NCBI RefSeq assembly: GCF_040218065.1
Contig: NZ_JAVJQE010000004.1
Location: 62,001-126,000, forward strand
DNA: 64,000 nt
Reading direction: 5' to 3'
Source: Marivibrio sp040218065
GTDB taxonomy: Bacteria; Pseudomonadota; Alphaproteobacteria; UBA8366; Aestuariispiraceae
Part shown: positions 7,629 through 16,475 of the stretch, piece by piece
Numbering within the stretch: the stretch's first letter is position 1
Layout of the letters: each line of letters starts with the position of its first letter
Notes under the pieces: generated by a model
The model's database searches: none
What the model saw: the letters and a program-made list of their open reading frames with translations, nothing else
Told to the model about the DNA's origin: nothing
Program-made: the position numbers and the translations under genes

Positions 7629-8555
7629 ATGACCGCCCGCAAGGAGTTCGCCACCGTCGCGCTGTGGGCGACCAATATGGCGCAGCCGCTGAACGGCATC
7701 GGCGCCTGGCTCGCCAAGGTGGAGGAGAAGTTGGCCGAGGCGAGGGCCGGCGGCGCCGATGTGCTGGTGCTGCCCGAATACGCGTCGGAACAATGGCTGA
7801 GCTATGCGCCCGCCGGGCTGAAGCCCACCGAAGAGGTCGCCTGGATGGCGGAGGAGGGCCGAAAAGCCCTGGAGGCGCTGCCGGCGCTGGTCGAGCGGTC
7901 GGGCGTCGCGTTGCTGGCCGGCAGCTTTCCGGTAGAAGCGCCCGGCCGCGATCCGGACGGCCCGCCGCACGTCAATCGCGCGCACCTGATCCTCCCCGAC
8001 GGGCGCACCATCGCGCAGGACAAGCTGTGCCTTACCCCTGGCGAGAAGAGCGCGGACGCCTGGAACCTCAACACCGGCTCCAAGGTCGAGCTTGTGGAGT
8101 GGAACGGGCTGCGGATCGCCTCGCTGATCTGCCTTGACGTGGAACTGCCGGCGCTCGCCGCGAAGATCGCGCGCTCGGAGCCGGATCTCGACCTCTTGCT
8201 AGTGCCCTCGATGACGGAGAAGCAGTCCGGCTATTCGCGCGTCTTCGACTGCGCCAAGGCCCGGGCGGTCGAGTTGCAGACGGCCGTCTGCGCGGTCGGA
8301 TGCATCGGATCAGTCGCGCCGGACGGCTCGCGGCCCAACTACTCGGGGGCCGCCGTCTTCACCCCGTGCGAGGCGGAGTTGGGCTTCGACGGCCGCTTCG
8401 CCGCCGTTCCCGGCGCCGCCGAGACGCAGGGAGACGGCCCGATGCTGATCGCCCGGGACGTGCCGGTCGGTATGATCCGCCAGATCCGCGAGGGCGGGCG
8501 CGCGGAGGTCTGGCCGGGGTCGTGGGACGCCGACGGCGTCGCGGTCGGCGGCTGA
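7629..8555 (+). CDS. Carbon-nitrogen hydrolase (nitrilase superfamily)
   Basis: The 308-residue protein belongs to the nitrilase/amidase superfamily, cytoplasmic enzymes that split C-N bonds of amides or nitriles through a thioester intermediate. The Glu-Lys-Cys triad is visible: Glu in VLVLPEYASEQW near residue 47, Lys in AQDKLCLTPGEK near 132, and Cys in IASLICLDVELPALAA near 168. The substrate cannot be told from sequence. The ATG at 7629 follows a GGGAG site nine bases upstream, which supports the start. The gene is divergent from trpEG and is followed 20 nt later by the YcaQ-like gene, so those two may be co-transcribed. Confidence 0.88.
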   Translation: MTARKEFATVALWATNMAQPLNGIGAWLAKVEEKLAEARAGGADVLVLPEYASEQWLSYAPAGLKPTEEVAWMAEEGRKALEALPALVERSGVALLAGSFPVEAPGRDPDGPPHVNRAHLILPDGRTIAQDKLCLTPGEKSADAWNLNTGSKVELVEWNGLRIASLICLDVELPALAAKIARSEPDLDLLLVPSMTEKQSGYSRVFDCAKARAVELQTAVCAVGCIGSVAPDGSRPNYSGAAVFTPCEAELGFDGRFAAVPGAAETQGDGPMLIARDVPVGMIRQIREGGRAEVWPGSWDADGVAVGG

Positions 8556-8575
8556 CCCGGTCTGCGGCGCGGACG

Positions 8576-9799
8576 ATGGCCAAACGTGCGCCCGGCGACA
8601 GGCTGACGCCGCTGGAGGCGCGGCGCGTCGCGCTCAGCCATATGGGCCTGCATAAGCGCCGGTCCGACGGGCCCGTCAGCCGCGCGCAGGTGCGCAAAGA
8701 GGCCCGATCGCTGGGCGTGCTGCAGATCGACAGCGTCAATGTGCTGCAGCGCGCGCATTTCCTGCCGCTCTTCTCGCGGCTCGGCGCCTACGACTTGCGT
8801 CATCTGGAGCGCGAGGCCTATGGCGGTCGGCGGCGCAGCCTGTTCGAATATTGGGGGCATGAGGCGGCGCTGCTGCCCGTCGAGCTGCAGCCCTGTTTCC
8901 GCTGGCGCATGGAAGACGCGGCCCGCGGCGAGGGAATCTACAACGGTCTCGCCCGCTTCGGCCGGGAGCGGAAGGCGGCGCTGGCCCGCGTGCTGGACGA
9001 AATTCGCGCCCGCGGGCCGCTCGCCGCCTCGGAATTGAACGCGGTCGACACTAAGGCCGCCGGCGCCTGGTGGGGGTGGAGCGAGGCGAAGAAGGCGACC
9101 GAATATCTCTTCTGGACCGGGGAGCTCACCACCGCCGACAGGCGCGCCGCCGGCTTCACGCGCGTCTACGACCTGCCCGAGCGCGTGCTGCCGGCGGCCG
9201 TCCTCGATGCGCCGACGCCCTCCCGCGAGGAGGCGCAGCGCACGCTGCTCGCCCGCGCGATCAAACTGCTGGGCGTCGCGACGGAGCCGGATCTGCGCGA
9301 CGTCTACCGCCTGCCCGCGGCCGAGAGCAAGGCGCGGGTCGCGGAGATGGCGGAGGAGGGGACGCTGATCCCCGTCACGGTGAAGGGCTGGAAGGACCAG
9401 GCCTATATCGCGCCCGACGCCACGCGCCGGAAGCTGGAGGGCTGTACGCTCCTCGCCCCCTTCGATCCGGTCTGCTGGCTCCGGCCGCGGGCGGAGCGTC
9501 TGTTCGGCTTCCATTATCGGCTGGAGATCTACACGCCCGCCCATCAGCGTCGTTTCGGCTATTACGTGCTGCCCATCGCGCTGGACGACCGGTTGGTCGG
9601 TCGGCTCGACCTGAAGGCCGACCGGTCGGGCGGGCGCCTGCAGGTCCTCGGCGCCTTCGCGGAGGCCGGGGAGCCGCACGGTCCCCTGTGCGAGCGTCTG
9701 GCGCCCGTGCTGCGGGAGATGGCTTACTGGCTGGGGCTTGAGGACGTGCGTGCGGCCCGAAACGGGGATCTGGCGCGGGGGTTGGGCGCGGCGGTCTAG
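8576..9799 (+). CDS. YcaQ/AlkX-type DNA glycosylase (HTH_42 family)
   Basis: This 407-residue protein belongs to the winged-helix HTH_42 family that includes E. coli YcaQ and Streptomyces AlkZ. These glycosylases open interstrand crosslinks and remove bulky alkylated bases. The catalytic Q-hydrophobic-D motif characteristic of the YcaQ branch is seen as GVLQIDSVNVLQRAHFLPLFSR near residues 45-66; AlkZ has Q-x-Q instead. The SLFEYWGHEAALLPVE and CTLLAPFDPVCWLRPRAERLFGF blocks are also family features. The ATG at 8576 gives the usual N-terminus. It follows the nitrilase-family gene by 20 nt. I infer a role in repair of crosslinks or alkylation damage. Confidence 0.87.
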   Translation: MAKRAPGDRLTPLEARRVALSHMGLHKRRSDGPVSRAQVRKEARSLGVLQIDSVNVLQRAHFLPLFSRLGAYDLRHLEREAYGGRRRSLFEYWGHEAALLPVELQPCFRWRMEDAARGEGIYNGLARFGRERKAALARVLDEIRARGPLAASELNAVDTKAAGAWWGWSEAKKATEYLFWTGELTTADRRAAGFTRVYDLPERVLPAAVLDAPTPSREEAQRTLLARAIKLLGVATEPDLRDVYRLPAAESKARVAEMAEEGTLIPVTVKGWKDQAYIAPDATRRKLEGCTLLAPFDPVCWLRPRAERLFGFHYRLEIYTPAHQRRFGYYVLPIALDDRLVGRLDLKADRSGGRLQVLGAFAEAGEPHGPLCERLAPVLREMAYWLGLEDVRAARNGDLARGLGAAV

Positions 9800-9996
9800 G
9801 GGCGGCGATTTTTGCGACCAATATTGTTGCAAGCGCGCATTTGGTACTCGGCAATAGCGTTCTAAAGGGCGCAGCCAGTTCAGAAACTCCTCAGCTGGGC
9901 CACGAACGCTTTTAGCAATGCACTTTTTGTGTGGTGTATTTCACTTAGGCGCGCTTAGATTGCGCTTCTTGTAGGCAAAAAACAGTAAGGCCGCAT

Positions 9997-11319
9997 ATGA
10001 AGTTCAAGAGTATCCCGCTAGCCGCATTATCGGTAAACTCAGCAAACGACCGGCATGGAGAAGTTGCCAGCGAAGACGCGGCAATTGAGTGGTTGCTCAC
10101 GCGCAGGGCCAATCACATGCGCAACCTCGCCCGAGATATTGTCTCGGAAGGCGGTATATATGAACCACCTTTGGTACACGATGACGACGGTAAGTATGTA
10201 GTCTACGACGGCAATCGTCGTGTAACTTGCCTTAAACTTCTTGCATCTCCTCACAAAGCCCCTTCCCAGGATTGGGCAGACTTCTTCTCAGCACAACGTG
10301 CGGCATGGATTGGGAAGTTTCCTGAAAAGATCCAATGCCAGATCGAGCCCGATCGAGAGAAACTAGACGAAATTCTTTATCGTCGGCACACTGGCGGTCA
10401 AAGTGGAGTTGGTCAAAGTCAATGGGATCCTGAGGCAAAGGCCAATTTTGTAAAGCGTACTGGAAAGAGAAATAGAATTAATGTCGCGGAAGAGATTGAG
10501 AGGAAGCTCCGCGAGGGAGGGTGCTTGGCACCGACCGCTCGGCTTCCTCGATCTAACTTAAATAGACTGCTCTCTGCTGAGAACTTCCGAAATCGCGTGG
10601 GGGTTTCAGTTGTTAAGAATCACCTTCAGTATACGCACGATGAAAATATTGTTCTAAAGGGGCTTGCTCGAATCGCGAATGACTTGATTACTAAAAAAAT
10701 TGTTCTTGATGACATATGGAGCAACACGGATAAGCGAAGTTATCTGGATGCACTTGAAAAGGAAGGACTTCTTCCGTCAGCAACCGACGCCCTCCCCAAA
10801 GCCAAGGATTTTAAGGGGGCTAAGCCGCAACCCAAGCCGTCAACCGAGAAGGGGCCGCAAACTACGCCGACCAAGCCAGAAGCGCGCCGCACCCTTATTC
10901 GGAACATAGACTATGGTTTGGTTCCGCAGCCTCACATTCAGCGTGCATTCGATATCTGGAACGAACTCCAGCACAGATTGAAGTTCGGAGAACATGATAA
11001 TGGCATCGCTGTGCTTTTCCGTGTGATTTTGGAATTTGCTATTGAGAATTATATCGACCGGAAGAATCTCTCAAACGTGCATGCGAATGATAAGTTAAGC
11101 CTGAAGTTTAGGAAAGTATTAAATGACTTAGAAATAAACAAAACACTAGATAAAAAATATGTTCAACAGTTAAAAAAATTTGAGAAACAAGAGGCTTTGT
11201 TTTCTGCAAATACATTGCACGGCTACGTTCACCATAAGAATTTTTTTCCGTCAGATCATCACCTGAAGTCGATGTGGGATATGTTGGCCGATTTTGTCGT
11301 TGTGTGCTTAAAAGCCTGA
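9997..11319 (+). CDS. ParB/Srx-fold protein with a possible HEPN-like C-terminal domain, low GC, likely acquired
   Basis: The 440-residue protein starts with a ParB/sulfiredoxin-like fold: IPLAALSVNSANDRHGE, then IYEPPLVHDDDGKYVVYDGNRR at about 54-75. DGNRR stands where related proteins have a nucleotide-binding G-x-R-R motif. A basic, proline-rich linker follows at about 270-295. The C-terminal 130 residues look helical and end with LHGYVHHKNFFPSDHHLKSMW, suggestive of HEPN-like or abortive-infection domains, but that is tentative. Codon use (many AAA, AAT, ATT) and both flanks are clearly more AT-rich than neighbouring genes, a sign of recent transfer. It stands alone without parA, a methylase or a transposase. 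The function is unknown. A defence role is a guess based on domain style and context. Confidence 0.72.
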   Translation: MKFKSIPLAALSVNSANDRHGEVASEDAAIEWLLTRRANHMRNLARDIVSEGGIYEPPLVHDDDGKYVVYDGNRRVTCLKLLASPHKAPSQDWADFFSAQRAAWIGKFPEKIQCQIEPDREKLDEILYRRHTGGQSGVGQSQWDPEAKANFVKRTGKRNRINVAEEIERKLREGGCLAPTARLPRSNLNRLLSAENFRNRVGVSVVKNHLQYTHDENIVLKGLARIANDLITKKIVLDDIWSNTDKRSYLDALEKEGLLPSATDALPKAKDFKGAKPQPKPSTEKGPQTTPTKPEARRTLIRNIDYGLVPQPHIQRAFDIWNELQHRLKFGEHDNGIAVLFRVILEFAIENYIDRKNLSNVHANDKLSLKFRKVLNDLEINKTLDKKYVQQLKKFEKQEALFSANTLHGYVHHKNFFPSDHHLKSMWDMLADFVVVCLKA

Positions 11320-11534
11320 TGCTAATTTCTTCATGGTAAAGTTTTTTAAATTTTCAATATTAGCGCATAGTTATAAGCGCCGTCATGGAGCTGCCGAGTC
11401 TAGTGGCAAAGATATTGGTTTTTGGGCGATGCCTATGAGGCCTCTTCCGTCTTGAGGGAAGCCCCGTCTTTCCACCCCCGCCCCCCGCGCCGTAGCATGA
11501 CGATGCGGAGATCAAGAAAACGGGGGAGACGACC

Positions 11535-12677
11535 ATGAGCGAAACACCGGACGTGCTTATCCTGGGCGGCGGTATCGCGGGCGCGTCGCTGGGGGCGGAA
11601 CTGGCGGCCGACGGCGCGGCCGTGACCGTCCTGGAGGCGGAGGATCAGCCGGGCTACCACGCCACCGGCCGCTCGGCCGCGCATTTCATCGAATGCTACG
11701 GCCCGCCGGCCGTGCGCGCCTTCAACCGGGCCACGCGGCCGTTCCTGGAGAGTCCGCCGGCCGACTTCGCCGCGCACGGGTTCCTGAAAGGACGCCCGCT
11801 GGTCTGGTTCGCCTATGAGACCGGGCGCGCCGCGCTCGAGGCGCTCACGGCGGCGGAGAGCTGCCTCTCCCCGCTGCCGGTCGAGGAGGCGGTGCGCCGC
11901 TGTCCGATCCTGAAGCCGGACGGGATCGTCGCTTGCTCGGTCGAGGAGACGGCGGCGGACATCGACGTGGCCGGGTTGCATCAGTCGTATCTGGCGAAGC
12001 TGAAGCGTCTCGGCGGGCGGGTCGTCGTGAAGGCCCGCGCGCAGGCCGTGCGGCGCGAGGGCGGCTGCTGGCGGGTGGAGACGCCGGCCGGCGCGTACGC
12101 GGCGCCGATCCTGGTCAACGCCGCCGGCGCCTGGGCGGGGGAGGTCGGGCGGATGGCCGGTCTGCCGCCGATCGCGCTCAACCCGCTGCGCCGCTCGGCC
12201 GCTCTGCTGCCGGCGCCGGCTTATGAGGGGTTCGAGGCTTGGCCGCTGATGGGCGACATCGGCGAGCGCTTTTATTTTAAGCCGGAGGCGGGGAAGCTCC
12301 TCGTCTCTCCCGCGGACGAGGTTCCGGTGGCGCCGCACGACGCCTATGTGGACGACATGGCGTTGGCCGAAGGTCTGCACCGCTTCGAAGAGGGCACGAC
12401 CGTGACGGTCGAGCGGGTGGAGAGCAGCTGGGCGGGCCTGCGCACCTTCGCGAACGACCGCCAGCCGCTGGTGGGCTTCGATGAGGCCGAGGGCGGCGAG
12501 GGCTTCTTCTGGTACGCCGGCCAGGGCGGCTACGGCATTCAGACCTCCGTCGGGATGGCGTGGAACGCGGCCGCCCAACTGCAGGGAAGGCCGGTTCCGG
12601 AGCCGCTGGCGGGCCTCGGCCTCGACCGCGCGGCGCTGGATCCGCGGCGGCCCATGCCGACGGCGTTGGGGCATTAG
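11535..12677 (+). CDS. FAD-dependent oxidoreductase (DAO family)
   Basis: The 380-residue enzyme has the N-terminal dinucleotide motif DVLILGGGIAGASLGAELA and the FAD-family segment YHATGRSAAHFIE. An ADIDVAGLHQSYLAKLKRLGG segment and a C-terminal GFFWYAGQGGYGIQT motif follow; the last two are typical of D-amino-acid oxidase/glycine oxidase-type proteins. Such enzymes oxidise amines or 2-hydroxy acids with FAD. The substrate is not predictable here. A GGGGGAGACG site precedes the ATG at 11535. Its GC-rich codon use contrasts sharply with the gene before it and marks the right border of the AT-rich patch. Confidence 0.86.
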   Translation: MSETPDVLILGGGIAGASLGAELAADGAAVTVLEAEDQPGYHATGRSAAHFIECYGPPAVRAFNRATRPFLESPPADFAAHGFLKGRPLVWFAYETGRAALEALTAAESCLSPLPVEEAVRRCPILKPDGIVACSVEETAADIDVAGLHQSYLAKLKRLGGRVVVKARAQAVRREGGCWRVETPAGAYAAPILVNAAGAWAGEVGRMAGLPPIALNPLRRSAALLPAPAYEGFEAWPLMGDIGERFYFKPEAGKLLVSPADEVPVAPHDAYVDDMALAEGLHRFEEGTTVTVERVESSWAGLRTFANDRQPLVGFDEAEGGEGFFWYAGQGGYGIQTSVGMAWNAAAQLQGRPVPEPLAGLGLDRAALDPRRPMPTALGH

Positions 12678-12699
12678 GCGGCGCGGCGCGGTCCTTCAC

Positions 12700-12820
12700 A
12701 CCTCTGCCTCGGGAGAGGTCGGCCGCGCAAGCGCCCGGATGAGGGGGCTCGGGCTCATGCGTCGCGCATGCGCCCGGCGCGGCCCCTCACCCCAACCCCT
12801 CTCCCCGCGGGAGAGGGGCT
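12700..12820. repeat. Composite REP-like intergenic repeat with strong hairpin
   Basis: The gap between the convergent oxidoreductase and metG genes holds two GGGAGAGG-type blocks around a GC-rich centre. The right block is a 10-bp perfect stem (12796-12805 with 12809-12818, 3-nt loop), built of CCCCTCTCCC against its complement. Elements of this form, with nearby CCCCTCACCCC, recur in intergenic DNA of many proteobacteria as REP-like units. It may also act as a bidirectional transcription barrier here, though it lacks T-tracts. Confidence 0.6.
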
Positions 12821-12826
12821 AGCGGA

Positions 12827-14530
12827 TCACCCCTCCGGCGCGCCGCCGTAGGTCGCGGTGAGTTCCGCGACGCGGTCCTCGTCGATCACCTTGAAAAGCG
12901 GCGGCGGCGCGGTGAAGGGGCGGCCGGGCTCCAGAACCGTCAGCTCGCCCTCGACGTCTTGGCCGGGCCAGGTCGGGGTCTCCCCCTCGGCCGGTCTGCA
13001 GCCCACGGCGTCCAGCATCTTTTCCGCGCTGCCCGGGATGACGGGCCAGGCCAGCACGGCGAAAAGGCGCGTCAGGTTCAGGCCCGTGCGGATGATGCAG
13101 GCGGCGCGGTCGCGGTCCTGCTTGATCTCGGTCCAGGGGGCGGCCGAGGCGAGGTAGTTGTTCCCGAGCGACCAGATTGCGCGCAAGCTGGCGAGCGCCT
13201 TGCGGAACTCGATCGCCTCCAACTGCTGGGTGTAATCGGCGATCAGCCCTTCCAGCTCGGTCGCCATCGCGCGCTCGGCCTCGGTCCAGTCGCCGCCGGC
13301 GGGGACCTCCGCGCCGAAGTTCTTCTCGCAGAACTTCATGGTGCGGTTGACGAAGTTGCCCAGCGTGTGGGCGAGGTCCTTGTTGCACTGCTCGGCGAAG
13401 CGATCGACGGTGAAGACGCTGTCCCCCGATTCCGGCGCGTTCGCCATCAGCCAATAGCGCCAATAGTCCGCGGGCTCCTCCTCCAGCGCTTGGTCGGTGA
13501 AGATGCCGCGCTTGGAGGAGGTGGAGAACTTGCCTCCGTAGTAGGTGAGCCAGTTGAAGCCCTTCAGCCGGTCGACCAGCTTCCAGGGCTCGCGGCTTCC
13601 GATCTCGGTCGCGGGGAAGCTGATGGTGTGGAAAGGGATGTTGTCCTTCGCCATGAACTGGACGTAGGAGACGTCGTTCCCTTCGGTCCACCAGGCCTTC
13701 CAGTCGCGGTTTTCCGGATCCTCCTCGCCCCAGGTCTTGGTGGTGGAGATGTAGGCGATCGGCGCGTCGAACCACACGTAGAAGACCTTGCCCTCGAAAC
13801 CCGGCCGGTCGACCGGCACGCCCCAGCTCAGATCGCGGGTGATGCAGCGGTCGCGCACGCCCTCCTTGATCCACTTCTTGGCGATCGAGGTGACGAGATG
13901 CGGCCAGTCCGGATGGCGGTCGATCCATTCCTCCACTTCGCCGATCAGGGCGGACTGGCGCAGGAAGAGGTGTTTGGTCGCGCGGATTTCTATGTTCGTG
14001 CCCCCGGAGACCGCGGAACGCGGATTGATCAGATCCGTCGGGTCGAGCAATTTGGTGCAGTTCTCGCACTGGTCGCCGCGCGCGCGCTCGTAGCCGCAGT
14101 TCGGGCATTCCCCTTCGACGTAGCGGTCGGGCAGAAAGCGGCCGTCGTCGTTCGAGAAGACCTGATTGATCTCGCGCTCCTCGATGAAGCCGTGTTCGTC
14201 GAGTTTCCGGGCGAAATGCTGGGTCAGCTCGTGATTGTCGGGCGACGAGCTGCGGCCGAAATAATCGAAGGCGATGTGGAAGCGCTCGTAGATCGAGCGC
14301 TGGACCTCATACTGCTCGCGGCAGAAGTCGGCGACGTCCTGGCCGGCCTCGAGCGCGGCGAGCTCCGCCGGCGTGCCGTGCTCGTCGGTCGCGCAGATAT
14401 AAAGCACCTCGTCGCCTGTCTGGCGCTTGAAGCGGGCGTAGACGTCCGCCGGCAGGATGCTGCCGACCAGATTGCCGAGATGCTTCACCCCGTTGATGTA
14501 GGGCAGCGCGCTGGTGATCAGGATCTTCAT
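12827..14530 (-). CDS. metG: Methionyl-tRNA synthetase
   Basis: MetG charges tRNA-Met with methionine. The 567-residue class I synthetase has the HIGH-like motif in INGVKHLGNLVGS at the N-terminus. A zinc knuckle CPNCGYERARGDQCENC sits in the connective peptide, and a KMSKS-type loop is seen as KFSTSSKRGIF near residue 330. An anticodon-binding helical domain follows. There is no C-terminal EMAP/Trbp111 tRNA-binding domain, which fits the shorter MetG forms. It is preceded by the cupin gene on the same strand (134 nt gap) and faces the REP-like hairpin downstream. Confidence 0.97.
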   Translation of the reverse strand: MKILITSALPYINGVKHLGNLVGSILPADVYARFKRQTGDEVLYICATDEHGTPAELAALEAGQDVADFCREQYEVQRSIYERFHIAFDYFGRSSSPDNHELTQHFARKLDEHGFIEEREINQVFSNDDGRFLPDRYVEGECPNCGYERARGDQCENCTKLLDPTDLINPRSAVSGGTNIEIRATKHLFLRQSALIGEVEEWIDRHPDWPHLVTSIAKKWIKEGVRDRCITRDLSWGVPVDRPGFEGKVFYVWFDAPIAYISTTKTWGEEDPENRDWKAWWTEGNDVSYVQFMAKDNIPFHTISFPATEIGSREPWKLVDRLKGFNWLTYYGGKFSTSSKRGIFTDQALEEEPADYWRYWLMANAPESGDSVFTVDRFAEQCNKDLAHTLGNFVNRTMKFCEKNFGAEVPAGGDWTEAERAMATELEGLIADYTQQLEAIEFRKALASLRAIWSLGNNYLASAAPWTEIKQDRDRAACIIRTGLNLTRLFAVLAWPVIPGSAEKMLDAVGCRPAEGETPTWPGQDVEGELTVLEPGRPFTAPPPLFKVIDEDRVAELTATYGGAPEG

Positions 14531-14663
14531 CGGACGGACGCTCTCATGAAAAGCCGCGAGGGACGCCGGAAGGCGCGCCGTGCTTTAGCAGATGGGGGGC
14601 GGAGCGCAAAGGGGCGCGTCGGGCTTCGAGTGGGGCCCGCCTTCGTGGGGCTCTCCGGCGAGC

Positions 14664-15212
14664 TCAGGCCCCCGGCACGTCGCCTTTAGGCCGCACGAGC
14701 CCCTCGAACCGCTCCATGGTGAAGGGAACGGTCCGCCCGGTGTCCCAGTCGAACAGCGAGCGCTCGACGGTCGAGAGCTTACCCATATAGACGTGCAGCG
14801 CCTCGGACGGGCCGTCGCCGGCGGCCGTGGGCGCGTGAATCCCGTCGGGGCCGAGCGAGAGGAGCTCGCCCGCCGGCGTCTCCCGGACGATCGGCTCGCC
14901 GAGCCCGCCGCCCTCTTTCGGCCGGCGGTAGAGCAGATTGCGCTCCACCCCGCTGTAGACGGCGATGTGGACGCTCACCCCGTGGTCGTGCGGCGGCAGG
15001 ACCTGGTGGGGCTGGAAGCGGGTCATCCAGAGGGAGAGCGTCTCGTCCTCGTAGAAGTTCTCTTCGTCCGCCTCGACGTGGGCGAAGGCGGCCTTGATCG
15101 GGGCGGGGTCGCGCACGGTCTCCGCCAGCAGCTCGCGCACGGCTCGCGTCGGGTCGTCCGAAGCTGCGGCGGCCTTGGCGGCGGCGATGAAGGATTCTTT
15201 GGCGAACGGCAT
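14664..15212 (-). CDS. Cupin-fold metal enzyme, cysteine dioxygenase-like
   Basis: The predicted 182-residue protein matches the double-stranded beta-helix family related to cysteine dioxygenase (the COG5553-like group). The metal-binding motif is visible in QVLPPHDHGVSVHIAVYSG near residues 88-106 (His-x-His), with a later His in DGIHAPTAAG and another in ALHVYMG. The iron site and thiol or small-acid substrate are inferred from the family. The ATG at 15212 gives a normal N-terminus. A longer upstream frame is rich in Arg and Gly and unlikely to be coding. It lies upstream of metG on the same strand and might share its transcript. Confidence 0.72.
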   Translation of the reverse strand: MPFAKESFIAAAKAAAASDDPTRAVRELLAETVRDPAPIKAAFAHVEADEENFYEDETLSLWMTRFQPHQVLPPHDHGVSVHIAVYSGVERNLLYRRPKEGGGLGEPIVRETPAGELLSLGPDGIHAPTAAGDGPSEALHVYMGKLSTVERSLFDWDTGRTVPFTMERFEGLVRPKGDVPGA

Positions 15213-15364
15213 GAGGGAAGGGTAGCGAAGTGCGGCGGAGAGAGGCAAGGCCTGACCGCCTCCAGGCCGCCGCGCCGAGCGTCCGCGCGGTTGATTCGCC
15301 CCCCGGACTCGTGTTCTTAACCGACGCAAGCCCGTCTGCGACGATCTGAGGAGGCCCGCGCCGC

Positions 15365-16132
15365 ATGTCCGAGACCAAGCCCGTCTACAAGCGCGTGCTC
15401 CTGAAACTCTCCGGCCAGGCGCTGGCCGGCGCGACGCAGAACGCGCTCAACCCCGACGCCATCGGGCATATCGTGCGCGAGATCTTGTCGGTCCGCGACC
15501 TTGGGATCGAGATCGCCATCGTCGTCGGCGGCGGCAACATCTTCCGCGGCAACGTCTCCAAGGAATGGCATATCGAGCGCGCGGAAGCCGACAACATGGG
15601 CATGCTGGCGACCGTGATTAACGGCATCATGCTGCGTGCGGCGATCAAGACCTCCTCCGACTACGAGGTCAGGGTCATGTCGGCTCTGCACACGCCGGAG
15701 GTGGCCGAGCCCTTCATCCGCCTGCGCGCCGACCGGCATCTCGACAAGGGCTCGATCGTGGTGCTGACGGCGGGCATCGGCCAGCCCTATCTGACCACCG
15801 ACTACGCCTCCGTCCAACGGGCGATCGAGTTGCGCTGCGACGCCGTGCTCGCGGCCAAGAACGGCGTTAGCGGCGTCTTCAACGCCGACCCCAAGCAGGA
15901 TCCGGAGGCGAAGCTCTACCGCTCCATCGGCCTTGGCGATGCGATCCGCCAGCAACTGGCCTTCATGGATCTGCCGGCGCTGGTGATGGCGCGCGACTAC
16001 GCCAAGCCGATCCACGTCTTCGACTTCGACGAGCCGGGCTGCATGCGCCGGATCTGCCTGGGCGAACCGGCGGGCACCTATCTGGCGAAGGGCGCGAAGA
16101 CCAAGGTCTACGAGGCGGACGACGGCGCGTAG
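15365..16132 (+). CDS. UMP kinase-like protein (PyrH paralogue, outside the usual locus)
   Basis: The 255-residue protein is a member of the amino acid kinase fold UMP kinases. The motifs are YKRVLLKLSGQALAGA, AIVVGGGNIFRG, ADNMGMLATVINGIMLRAA, TPEVAEPFIRLRADRHLDKG and AAKNGVSGVFNADPKQDPEA. PyrH phosphorylates UMP to UDP and is allosterically controlled. Some positions differ from the usual proteobacterial form (LSGQ for LSGE, GIGQPYLTTDYAS for GTGNPFFTTDTAA). The gene is not in the standard rpsB-tsf-pyrH-frr string. A second, canonical copy probably exists elsewhere, making this an accessory paralogue. It is convergent with a tiny membrane gene only 5 nt away. Confidence 0.82.
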   Translation: MSETKPVYKRVLLKLSGQALAGATQNALNPDAIGHIVREILSVRDLGIEIAIVVGGGNIFRGNVSKEWHIERAEADNMGMLATVINGIMLRAAIKTSSDYEVRVMSALHTPEVAEPFIRLRADRHLDKGSIVVLTAGIGQPYLTTDYASVQRAIELRCDAVLAAKNGVSGVFNADPKQDPEAKLYRSIGLGDAIRQQLAFMDLPALVMARDYAKPIHVFDFDEPGCMRRICLGEPAGTYLAKGAKTKVYEADDGA

Positions 16133-16137
16133 GCGCG

Positions 16138-16380
16138 TTAGGCGACGTCGGCGCCGGCGGCGAGGCGCCGTTCGGCCCGCCAGGCCTCGCGCCCGATCCA
16201 GCCCCCGGCGATGACGCCGGGAATGACGCCCAGCGCGAGACCGATCGTCCGCACCTCCTCCCCCAGGCCAAACTGATAGGCGAGCGCCCAGTCGAGCGCG
16301 CCGAAGACCGCGCCGGTCTCGACCCCGACCAGCAGGGCGGCGGAGACGGCGGCGATCGCGCAGGAAAGCTTCGAAGTCAT
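16138..16380 (-). CDS. Small two-helix membrane protein, function unknown
   Basis: An 80-residue protein with two hydrophobic stretches at about 7-28 and 45-62, a polar loop (YQFGLGEEVRTIG) between them and a basic C-terminal tail. The second helix has Gly/Pro-rich packing (GLALGVIPGVIAGGWIG). I do not recognise the family. Its reading frame is hydrophobic where GC-rich noise would be charged, which supports coding. It lies downstream of the degenerate ABC gene on the same strand, 95 nt after that stop codon, and could be its last cistron or an independent gene. Confidence 0.55.
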   Translation of the reverse strand: MTSKLSCAIAAVSAALLVGVETGAVFGALDWALAYQFGLGEEVRTIGLALGVIPGVIAGGWIGREAWRAERRLAAGADVA

Positions 16381-16475
16381 CGGGTCAGTCCATTCATGCA
16401 AGGGACCGGAAGCGGTCGGTCCCGCATATTCTCCCTCTGCGCCGGTCTTGCAAGCGGTCGTTCGAGGCGCAGGCG

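Noticed and set aside
9800..11534. A complete mobile element around the ParB-fold gene
   Set aside because: No integrase, transposase, terminal inverted repeat or convincing flanking direct repeat was found; only base composition supports transfer.
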